From: Phlebopus portentosus
Lineage: Eukaryota; Basidiomycota; Agaricomycetes; Boletales; Boletinellaceae
Length of the DNA: 64,000 bases
Direction of reading: 5' to 3'
Assembly (NCBI GenBank): GCA_037892935.1
Contig: JAYXKI010000011.1
Coordinates: 1,426,001-1,490,000 of the forward strand
The position numbers and the translations under genes were made by a program. The notes beneath the pieces are model-generated. The model was not told the origin of the DNA. It ran no database searches and was given only the letters and a program-made list of their open reading frames with translations. This document shows, one piece after another, positions 56,541-64,000 of this stretch (within the stretch, counting starts at the first letter, position 1; the number at the start of each line of letters is the position of its first letter).

Positions 56541-58886
56541 CTAAAATCTCTCCAGCAGTCGCATTCGAGTGCAGAAAATTCCTTTGTGTCCTAGATCGTC
56601 GTGAGCTTGCTTGACTAGGTCCCACCTGCGTTTCGCTTCTATTACGACTTGGTGCCGGCCGTTTCGCGCCTTTCTCCACAGACGGCCTCCCTTCACGAAG
56701 AAGTCAGCTGCGTACCTGATTAGCTTTGCATAGCCACTATCGCTAAGATTGTCTGGGCGTGTGAGATGCGTGATTAGCTTCGTGACGTCATCTAAGCGGC
56801 TATCCTTCCTTCTCGCGGATTCCGTAGAAGGAAATAGGTTCTCGGTCGCTGTTTCGCTAGGTGTTCCGCTCTGTTGCGCTACTTGGTATGTCGAAACCTG
56901 CTCTTCTATCGCAAATCCGTACGTTTCGTCTACCCAGTCTTCGTACGTTTCATCAGGAGGGGGGTCTTCTTCGGCTGCTCTTCGTCTGGATAATCCATCG
57001 GTACATCGGAAATCGGCTGCTGGGATGTGTCTGAGCTTGAAACTGAAGAGAAGGATACCTGCGATCCATCTGTTAATGGTCGCATTGGGCTGCAGGTCGG
57101 GATTGTTGATCATCCCCTTGATGTATGCTGCGTCCATTTCGACTACTAGATTCCGGACTCCGATGAGATACAGTCTCATCGCGTGCAATGCTCGAAATAA
57201 GCCGTATAACTCGATTTTCGGCTGTGAATACGATGCCTGGGTCTGATTCCAGTTAATAGAACCGAATCGATTGATCCTTCGCCTTCCATCCGAGTGCTCT
57301 TGTCCTAAATACCAACCAACTCCAATAATAGACGAGTCTACCGCCAATATTACTTCGTTATCCGATGCGTAGTCGATTGCGCACAGCGCGGGGCAAAGAA
57401 TAACGGCTTGCTTTAGTTCGTCTATTGCGTTCTGTTCTTCGTCTGTCCACGCGAAAATCTGGTTCTTCCTTGTCATGCGGTACAACGGGCGAGCGAGTTT
57501 CGAATAATCCTTGACGAAAATCCGAAGGACTCCTACCGTTCCCAGAAATCCTCGGACTTCCGTCAGCGTTCTACATGGCGGCCAATCTCGTATCTTCTGT
57601 ACTTTCGAATCGTCTGGCTCGCGTCCTTGGTACGTCAACTTGTGTCCAACGAATACGGCTGACTCCACACACGGAACCAACTTCTTTCCTGAAAACGTTC
57701 CTCCTACGGCCTTCATTCGCTGCAAAATTCTGTTCACATCGCATATATGCTCATACACGAAACGACGAATCTCGGAGTTTCCCGGTATGGTCTCGTACGA
57801 ACCGTCTGGTAACTCGTATCGCGATTTCGGACCTAAACCGGGCGCATCGTCTGCGAAAGGGTTCGTAACGTGCGGAATCTCGTCCTGAAGGATAAAGGCC
57901 ACGTCGTTATGCATAATCTGCAATGAATTGGTGTATCCCATTGGTAGAACCGTCATTCGAAATGTTCCCAAGGGTGTCTGGAACGTAGTAAGATCTCGAG
58001 ATTGTTCGTCCAGCTTTCTTTGGTCGAATGCCACGAATAAATCCAACTCCGTGTAACAAGCTCGTCCACCACTGCTCTCCGCGATCGTTTCGACGTTCGG
58101 TGGTACTGCTGAGTCCTTGACCGTAACCGCATTAAGATCCTGCAAGTCGATAATGGATCGTAACGTTTCCTTGTCTTTCTTTACCAAGCAAAACCATCTA
58201 GATCGATACGACGAATTCGATGGTTCAATAACCCCGTTGCGAATCTTCTCTCGAATAAGTTCGAGGGCCTTGTCATGAATTCCCGGGGGAATCGGAATGC
58301 TCTTGTGCTGCCACGGTATATGCGGTATCGTGGGAATGCGTATCGGGTCGAAATACGTCGGATCGAGAGTTCCGCGTTCGGATTCGGTCCATGCTAACGC
58401 TTCTCCCTGCAACATAATCAGATTCTTCACTAATAACCTCTCCGCCGGCCACAGAAAGGTATTCTCGTCGATCTTCAGTGCTTCCATCCTTTCGGCGGTT
58501 ACATGACCCGTGGGTTCGAACGGCTTCGGTACAACTGGCATCTCGGGCATCCCTCTCAACGGATCCGGATGCTGCCTTCGTACGATCCTGTATTCTTCTG
58601 GAAGGACTCCCGGGATCGGCCTGACTTTCTGTGCTACTCGTTTGTAAGCCATTACCGCCGCGTCTTCTTCTTCTGGGGTTTCTAAAACACATGAACGATA
58701 AGACCGTTCTTCTTTGTCAGTAGTATAGCAATTTTTGTTTAATAAATAAGGCAATCGTTGGTTGAAAAGAGATGGGATCATGTGTGAAATAAATTCGAAA
58801 TCATAAGAAAATACCTGAACCGGCAATTGGTTACTACCATTCTCGTCTCGCTGATTTCTCTCAATCAGTTCCTCGACGCTTGCGGA
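56541..58886 (-). CDS. Nested element reverse transcriptase and RNase H
   Basis: Entered by a -1 shift at 58886-58892; the frame is open from there to TAG at 56541-56543. RT has SIIDLQDLNAVTV, CYTELDLFVAFDQ (first catalytic Asp), VLPMGYTNSLQIMHNDV and the catalytic box FADD rather than YVDD or YLDD. RNase H has LAVDSSIIGVGWYL, QPKIELYGLFRAL, VEMDAAYIKGM and PAADFRCTDGLSRR, keeping the acidic residues. The end carries HDDLGHKGIFCTRMRLLERF, the first half of the integrase zinc site. The FADD variant keeps both catalytic aspartates. Confidence 0.9.
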   Translation of the reverse strand, partial: SASVEELIERNQRDENGSNQLPVQVFSYDFEFISHMIPSLFNQRLPYLLNKNCYTTDKEERSYRSCVLETPEEEDAAVMAYKRVAQKVRPIPGVLPEEYRIVRRQHPDPLRGMPEMPVVPKPFEPTGHVTAERMEALKIDENTFLWPAERLLVKNLIMLQGEALAWTESERGTLDPTYFDPIRIPTIPHIPWQHKSIPIPPGIHDKALELIREKIRNGVIEPSNSSYRSRWFCLVKKDKETLRSIIDLQDLNAVTVKDSAVPPNVETIAESSGGRACYTELDLFVAFDQRKLDEQSRDLTTFQTPLGTFRMTVLPMGYTNSLQIMHNDVAFILQDEIPHVTNPFADDAPGLGPKSRYELPDGSYETIPGNSEIRRFVYEHICDVNRILQRMKAVGGTFSGKKLVPCVESAVFVGHKLTYQGREPDDSKVQKIRDWPPCRTLTEVRGFLGTVGVLRIFVKDYSKLARPLYRMTRKNQIFAWTDEEQNAIDELKQAVILCPALCAIDYASDNEVILAVDSSIIGVGWYLGQEHSDGRRRINRFGSINWNQTQASYSQPKIELYGLFRALHAMRLYLIGVRNLVVEMDAAYIKGMINNPDLQPNATINRWIAGILLFSFKLRHIPAADFRCTDGLSRRRAAEEDPPPDETYEDWVDETYGFAIEEQVSTYQVAQQSGTPSETATENLFPSTESARRKDSRLDDVTKLITHLTRPDNLSDSGYAKLIRYAADFFVKGGRLWRKARNGRHQVVIEAKRRWDLVKQAHDDLGHKGIFCTRMRLLERF

Positions 58887-61258
58887 AAACCCTTTGGAAG
58901 TGGTCCTCGCGCGATCGTTCGAATTCCGGTGGCCACTTTGCTTTGCTTTCTGCGATCGTTCGGGTCCATTAAGGTGATATGTTGGTCACCTGACGTGTAA
59001 TCCTTCGTTTCGCACTCCGTAATAGCGAAAAACGGTCTCCCCAACAAAGCCTGGAAGGGAGCGTTCGGAACCACTTGCACTTGGAGCGAAACGTCAATCC
59101 CGGCTATCGTGAACTTCGCATTAGAGATCATGCCAATGGTAGATGACCTAGCTGCGTCTGCTGTCTCGAGGATCATTCCTTTGTCAGGGGATAGGGGTAT
59201 CTGAAGCTTCTCCCACACGTCTTCGCGGAGCAGACACACTACGGCTCCCTGGTCAAGCACGCATTCGACTTCGAGGGTGTCTTCAATCAACGCGCTAACG
59301 GTCCTGAGGGGCATGGATGCCTCTGCGGCAACGCCTTGTCCACTGAGCGCCAGTATTTCATCCGTCGAAAGCGTTTCGCCTGTTTCGACTTGTTCCGACG
59401 CGAAACGCCCAACTTGTAACGTAAGTGAATCATCCACGACCTCACCATATTTGACTTCAGCCGCGTTGTATCTCTTCGCCGTCGTCAGCTCCTTCATCTG
59501 TTTCCTAACGTCCGGGGCGATTGAGAGGAGTTCTCGTTGGCTGATGGTGATAGGGGTATCGAGAGTACGAGTCAGAACGTTGGAGACTGCGCTCGAGTCT
59601 TCTATTGGTACGACGTATTTATACTGGGGTTGTGATTTCCTGGTAATGTCGTCCTGCTGCGGTGACTGGAGTGACCTTGTCGAGGGCCGCGCACCACTCG
59701 GTGGCGCGGGCTGCGGTTTCGCCTGCGCCTTCTTATGAGGCTGAACTCTAGGAATCTCTACGCCATCGGGCTTCGTTCTTCGTCCACCAGCTGCCTTCTT
59801 CTTCGCCTCGTTAATCAAAATCTCCAAACGTTCGATGTCGTAGTTTTCCTGCTCGTCCTGATCTTCTTCGTCGTGACTATATGCGTACGCTGGACCAGCT
59901 TGATGGCTATATGCGGGCGTGACCGACTCGACCATTCCTACTGTGTGTGTTGCCGGGGCTTTAGCGTGAAAGCTATCGATTCGTTCTTTGAGATTGTTCC
60001 CCGGTAGCGACCTTGTAATGAGACCGCCGTTCGGCAACACAATCCTTCCATCCGGGCTCCTGACGCACTTTCCGGCTTGGATATACTCGAGAACCTTCGT
60101 ACACGATCGAATATAGTGTCCCGCTTCGCCGCAGAAGTTGCAAACTGGGTTTCGCGGGGTTTCGCTGCGTTCCGCCCCTGGTCGATGCGGAACGTTCCCC
60201 TTGCTCAGGGCGTCGAGCGTAACCTGAAAACTCTTCAACGTATCCATTACCCTGGCCAAATCCACTTCTTCCTTCTTCACGATACTTGTCGAAGCTTCTC
60301 CGGTAGCTGGGGGTGGAAAGTTACTGCCGAAACTGCCCACAATCTTTCCTCCCAGCACGAAATTCGAATGCTCGAGAACGTCTTTAATCTTGTAAGGCGT
60401 AGATGAGTCGTGGTCTGGCAGCTTAATCTCGATACGACGAATGAGCGCCTCTCTAAGGTCTCCTGTAATTCCCATCAGGAACATCTCGTCAGCTTGGGAC
60501 TCCAAGATCTTTCCGTTCGTTATAAGATACTTAGAGCGTCTGACGAATTCCCGGTGATATTCGCCTAGGTCTTCTCGGTTCTTGATCCCTTTCTTCGCCC
60601 GTTCTACGACCAAATGCTCCAGTTCTCCCTTGGAGTAGCGTTTCCCTGCCGTGAGACTCGGGTATAGAGCTATAATCTCTCTCTTCACCGTCTCCACATC
60701 AGGGTTCGGGTCGTTAATCTCGTCGGTAGTCTCCCAAAGTTCCGCGACGTCGGTCTTCGCATAGTACAAGAACTTTCGGACGTGATCTCTATCGTTCCAC
60801 GCGGCCTGTCTTGCGATCTCTGCAACGTCTTCGAAGAACCTAGGGAGTTCCTTTGGTTCTGAGCCGTCAAACGTTGGGGCACGTTTGTCCCCACGCGAGG
60901 GCGGTTGGTACGCCATTGCGGTTTGTCGATTTGTAAGTTGTTGTAATACGTTAGCGTTAGCAGACAGACGAGCTATTATCGCTGCGTTGCTGGCTAAGAT
61001 CTGCTGAGTTCCGGTAGGTAGTTGGTAATTGGTAGGCGGGCTAGCTGGTCTGTTCGGTGAGCCTGGGGTGGAAGCTGGCACGGATGAGAGGTTGGGGAGT
61101 TCTGAATCGGCGATGGTAGATGGGGAATGATCTAGGGAATCGATGTTGGAAGGAATGGCGCTAACGGATTGTCGCAAGGGTGTTTCGCTGTGTTCCGCGT
61201 TTTCCGCAGCGGAACGTAAGTTGCGATTGACAATCCTCGGCCTTCGAGTCGGCGGCAA
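58865..61258 (-). CDS. Nested element Gag-protease
   Basis: An open frame of 797 residues, ATG at 61258. The N-terminal part is Ser/Pro-rich. A capsid-like helical region follows (ADVAELWETTDEI, GELEHLVVERAKKG, YHREFVRRSKYL, FLMGITGDLREALIRRI). A CCHC zinc knuckle is present (CNFCGEAGHYIRSC). The C-terminal part is a retropepsin-like domain: VECVLDQGAVVCLLREDVWEKL, with DQGA where D-S/T-G is usual, then TIAGIDVSLQVQVVPNAPFQALLGRPFF. The aspartate and glycine are kept. Its stop at 58865 lies 19 bases past the slippery heptamer, so Gag alone is made without a shift. Confidence 0.88.
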   Translation of the reverse strand: MPPTRRPRIVNRNLRSAAENAEHSETPLRQSVSAIPSNIDSLDHSPSTIADSELPNLSSVPASTPGSPNRPASPPTNYQLPTGTQQILASNAAIIARLSANANVLQQLTNRQTAMAYQPPSRGDKRAPTFDGSEPKELPRFFEDVAEIARQAAWNDRDHVRKFLYYAKTDVAELWETTDEINDPNPDVETVKREIIALYPSLTAGKRYSKGELEHLVVERAKKGIKNREDLGEYHREFVRRSKYLITNGKILESQADEMFLMGITGDLREALIRRIEIKLPDHDSSTPYKIKDVLEHSNFVLGGKIVGSFGSNFPPPATGEASTSIVKKEEVDLARVMDTLKSFQVTLDALSKGNVPHRPGAERSETPRNPVCNFCGEAGHYIRSCTKVLEYIQAGKCVRSPDGRIVLPNGGLITRSLPGNNLKERIDSFHAKAPATHTVGMVESVTPAYSHQAGPAYAYSHDEEDQDEQENYDIERLEILINEAKKKAAGGRRTKPDGVEIPRVQPHKKAQAKPQPAPPSGARPSTRSLQSPQQDDITRKSQPQYKYVVPIEDSSAVSNVLTRTLDTPITISQRELLSIAPDVRKQMKELTTAKRYNAAEVKYGEVVDDSLTLQVGRFASEQVETGETLSTDEILALSGQGVAAEASMPLRTVSALIEDTLEVECVLDQGAVVCLLREDVWEKLQIPLSPDKGMILETADAARSSTIGMISNAKFTIAGIDVSLQVQVVPNAPFQALLGRPFFAITECETKDYTSGDQHITLMDPNDRRKQSKVATGIRTIARGPLPKGFPQASRN
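58886..58892 (-). promoter_or_regulatory. -1 ribosomal frameshift heptamer GGGTTTT
   Basis: Read on the minus strand in the Gag frame, the site is G GGT TTT, matching the X XXY YYZ rule. A one-base slip back puts the ribosome in the pol frame, which is open from there. The Gag stop follows shortly. I did not fold the downstream sequence for a stimulatory hairpin. Confidence 0.75.
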
Positions 61259-61357
61259 AACCTGATGTTCTACAGGGACTCGAGCGGATTGGCTACGTGT
61301 AACTCGTCTGCTAGACGAATTTGGCGGGGTATTCGTAATGGTTGGACAGTGAAATCC

Positions 61358-61375
61358 CCCTCGCCGTGGGCTCCA
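61358..61375 (-). other. Primer-binding site of nested element
   Basis: On the minus strand, two bases after the 5' LTR ends, the sequence TGGAGCCCACGGCGAGG begins with the TGG expected opposite a tRNA 3' CCA. The primer tRNA would end ...CCGTGGGCTCCA; I cannot say which tRNA that is. Confidence 0.7.
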
Positions 61376-61377
61376 CT

Positions 61378-63005
61378 TGAAACTCCTGTGGACGTTCTGA
61401 TGCCGGACAGGGAGTGTATAGTTCGAGGGGCTGCCCTAGAATACCTTCAAACGGTCAGCAGAGAATTTCACCCAAGCTAAGGGCACGAAGGAGTAGAGGG
61501 AAATAGGGATAGACAATGGAAGGGCTTGGTGAGAACCGGGGATGTGAGGGAAGCGCTCGAGGAGGAATTCCGAGGGTAGGCTTCTCCCGAGATCGACGGT
61601 GGCGGTGCAAAGGCTAAATCGACTCTCCGGCTCAACTGCGAGCTCTGGACTAAAGCCGACTAACCCAAGGCACAAGAACTAAACTAATTAAGCTACGCTA
61701 GTCGAACCACCAACCCGAACGTGACTAATCAACTGTGCTAACACACTGGTAAGCGACTGCAGTCGATCTCACTCGTAGTCTTAAGTGTCGAAACGCGGCG
61801 TAACGGTTCGAAACGCGATACGATGGACGAAGGACAATAGCTGAGTGTGTCGTAATGTGATGCGAAGGATGGAGGTGCACAACGATGACGGAAGGGGACT
61901 GAGAGAATCGAAGGATATGTGTGGGACGATGAAACCGACCGTTTCCGATCGAAACGATGCGGAATAGCACCGGGCTGGTCTTGAGGAAGCGGAGAGTGGA
62001 AAGTCAAGAGGAAAGGGATGATATGGTGTCCTTTCCCGACGACAATGGAGAGGGGAAGGTGTTCCGAGACCGAATGCGAGTGGCACACAGAGTAACTGGG
62101 TTACGAGCGAAACCGGGCGAAACGGATCGAAACACGTGAGGGGGTCTTGTTTCGGGTGAGAGAAGATAGAGAAGCCTTTATACGATGACGGCGAACTATA
62201 CGAACGTGCGAACGGCTCTACTGCGAAGAGAGATCACCGATCGACTGTACAGAACACGAAATGTCGTATATTAGACTATAGAGACGAGAGAGTCCACTAC
62301 GAACAAGTAGACTAGAGGTCGAGAGGCTTTGAGACGATGTGAGAACTGCAAGCTAAGCTCCCACTCAGCTCCGACTAAGCTGTCCCTCTACTACGAGAGT
62401 CGTGCTAAATTTATACTAAACGTCCAAGACTGAGCCTCCCAGCGGTCAGAGAACCTACGTCATAAGGAAAAGGGAACGCATATCACTATCTACAAAGGAG
62501 AGGAGCGCATAGGAATGGTTTAAGGGACACATAGGTCAAAAGAAACAATACTAAGCATGTCTGGAACGAGAGCATAATGGATTAAAGGGGACGCATATAG
62601 AAAGGTCAGAAAATGTGCGGAACCTTCGGAACCGGGTCTCTTTGAGCGGAACGAAGCGGAACTCGGGGAAACGACTCGGAAGGGCTCTGGCTAGCCTGAC
62701 AAAGTAAGTCTGCGATGTTTAACAAAGGAGAGGGACTGAGGACGAGGTTGCAGGGTCAAATCTCTTTGTCTGGAATGCGGATCCGAGGTCCGGAGACTTG
62801 TGATCGATGCGTGCAAACTCGATGCCGTGATTCTCCCGTCTTGATGGCCGATCAAAGAACGGTGCACGTGCCATCTGGACTATGGCGTTCTTGCTAAGTT
62901 CACTCGTTCGAGCGAAACCAGTCGAAACCGAGCGAAACTAGTTGGAACATCGTGGAACTGGTCGTAACGACTCCGTACGTTCCCAAGCTTCAGACTTACT
63001 CTTCA
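61378..63005 (-). repeat. 5' LTR of nested element
   Basis: 1628 bases, the partner of 50954-52581, with TG...CA ends. It is followed outward by GCGT at 63006-63009, the right-hand target duplication. It keeps more CpG than its partner at some sites and fewer at others, so both have decayed since insertion. Confidence 0.92.
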
Positions 63006-63009
63006 GCGT

Positions 63010-64000
63010 ACTAACTTCGGCCCTGTGCCAATTGAGTGAGACTACCCTCCCTTTGGGGTGGACCACTTTCCTAGACACTAGCCTACCCTTGAACGGCGTC
63101 TCATGTCTAGTTACTCCTCGGTCTCTCATAGGAGGAGATCTTGCTAGGTGGCCAAACCTAGTACGCTTCGTAGCCTTAGTTCCACGGCGCTCCCGACCCG
63201 AAGTACTCCTGCTTGTACCTCTGCTTTGTGTGGTGAAGCTTACCGACTGCTTTTGCACTGCCAGGGTTGAGTCATTTTGGCCCTCGTGCACGGATGGAGG
63301 AGTCCACTCCACCCTAATACTCCTTATGACAGGGTTCGATTCTGTACCACTTCCTCCACTCTTCTGTCGACGCATCTTGAGAGGATCAGGTGCGTAGTGT
63401 CCAGGCTTTCCTCCTTTAGGTGGTACACTAGGCTTCTTCCTTCTACTCATATCAGATCCTTCTGCGTCGATCGTCATTTGTGCTTGTATTTCTTCCCGCA
63501 CTCTTGCTTGGTCTTCAGATGTTGTTGGTGAGGTCGTTGTTCCCAGGCCTCCCTGAATTGCCATCAGCTGAAGACGCGCTGTATACATGCCGCCATATTC
63601 ATCGAGGAGTTCATCATGCTTGGCGCCCTTGTCCATTTCTCTGACCATGGTGCGGTATACTGCACCATCCGCATCCTCAAGACTGTTAAAGTTGTGCCAG
63701 TTTTGCTCGTCCTTCGTTATTCGGCACTTGTCCCCGAACCGATAGAATCTCCATCTTCCTTCTTGCTTAGCAAAGGAGAGTTCTGGCGGCTTGTGCATGA
63801 CTTCCTCGAACGTGACAAGCGGTGCTGCTGATTCCTTTTCTTTTCCTTTGTCTGGTGGTACGATCGTAGGTTCTTCTTCTATGTCTTCCTTCTCGGTTTC
63901 TTGTCCTGTTTCAATGTCGCTGTGGTAATAGACCCTAGTTTCCCAAGCTTCTTCCTTTTCATCATCGGCATCCCATTCGGGTGGAATGTAGTCTGGAATT
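63010..64000 (-). pseudogene. Upstream part of the outer element coding frame, partial
   Basis: One frame is open from the right edge of the window (64000) to the insertion point at 63009. The visible part starts PDYIPPEWDADDEKEEAW and is acidic, then EVMHKPPELSFAKQEGRWRFYRFGDK and a Lys/Ser/Arg-rich region. It stays in frame with the RT part at 50949 once the nested element and one GCGT are removed. No zinc knuckle or protease motif is seen here, so those may lie outside the window. It is cut by the nested insertion, hence non-functional. Confidence 0.8.

Larger units (their letters stand above)
50954..63005 (-). mobile_element. Complete nested LTR retrotransposon, 12,052 bases, with an antisense gene
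   Basis: Two 1628-base LTRs (50954-52581 and 61378-63005) bracket an 8.8-kb interior. Genomic RNA runs on the minus strand: 5' LTR, primer-binding site, gag-protease, -1 frameshift into RT-RNase H-integrase, then 3' LTR. On the plus strand between integrase and the 3' LTR lies a three-exon gene (52710-54995). Gene order PR-RT-RH-IN and a GPY/F-type integrase end place it in Ty3/gypsy; I see no chromodomain. The LTRs differ at about 13 sites by my count, under 1%, so insertion is recent relative to the outer element. One amber codon interrupts pol. Confidence 0.92.
45066..64000 (-). mobile_element. Outer Ty3/gypsy chromodomain retrotransposon, decayed, runs off the right edge
   Basis: The element lies on the minus strand. 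Its 3' LTR starts (plus-strand reading) TGTTAGGACC at 45066 against the GGTAG of repeat A; the inner LTR border is not resolved and lies before about 45660. Inward come an unknown ORF (45664-46647), integrase with a chromodomain (47192-48604), RNase H and RT (to 50949), then, beyond a nested 12-kb element, the upstream part of the same reading frame (63010-64000). The 5' LTR and gag start lie outside the window. At least eight in-frame TGA codons make it inactive. Confidence 0.88.

Noticed and set aside
58682..58826. Intron between gag and pol of the nested element (GTATTT...TTTTAG)
   Set aside because: The pol frame is open straight through it, and a sense-strand intron would be lost on retrotransposition. 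The -1 heptamer explains the frame change better.

Overview
This window is nuclear DNA from a filamentous fungus, almost certainly a basidiomycete of the Agaricomycetes. Host genes are split by many 45-60 base GT-AG introns. They include a two-BIR Bir1, an Atg14-type protein with an N-terminal CX2C-X8-CX2C motif, a GH12 glucanase and GPI-tailed secreted proteins. The rest is Ty3/gypsy retrotransposons, solo LTRs and Tc1-like debris. I saw no rRNA, tRNA or CRISPR array.

Layout. (1) 1-6044 is copy 1 of a long dispersed repeat ('repeat A') with two decayed, convergent, multi-exon genes. (2) 6045-6939 is AT-rich debris with a 118-base transposon-end-like repeat. (3) 6940-32958 is a compact host island of eleven genes: NAA38, ATG14, MRPL16, PRP3, a GH12 glucanase, MSH2, TRM4, an EF-hand-like protein, a secreted aspartic protease, a secreted GPI-type propeller-like protein, BIR1 and WAPL are laid out in order (the GH12 copy may be a pseudogene). 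Five pairs are divergent and share short upstream regions of 76-652 bases. (4) 33181-37068 is a decayed Tc1/mariner-type unit split by a 1640-base solo LTR. (5) About 37075-45065 is repeat A copy 2, in the same orientation as copy 1 and split by a different 1343-base solo LTR with a 4-base target duplication. (6) 45066-64000 is a chromodomain Ty3/gypsy element on the minus strand, riddled with TGA stops and running off the right edge. A complete 12.05-kb second LTR retrotransposon (50954-63005) is nested in its coding region.

The nested element is the most striking object. It has 1628-base LTRs, a GCGT target duplication, a primer-binding site, gag-protease, a -1 slippery heptamer in the correct frame and pol. 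On the opposite strand it also carries a three-exon gene for a predicted 728-residue protein with polyQ tracts and a Zn2Cys6-type cysteine cluster. Because the introns lie antisense to the genomic RNA, they would survive retrotransposition.

All differences I counted by eye between its two LTRs are CpG transitions, and every stop in the older outer element reads TGA where CGA is the likely ancestor. Both point to CpG methylation and deamination acting on repeats here. In the host island, BIR1 and WAPL (both chromosome-segregation genes) share a 178-base promoter with three ACGCGT (MCB-type) boxes, and MSH2 has one. Exon joins were made by hand from splice signals and family similarity; none was checked by alignment software.
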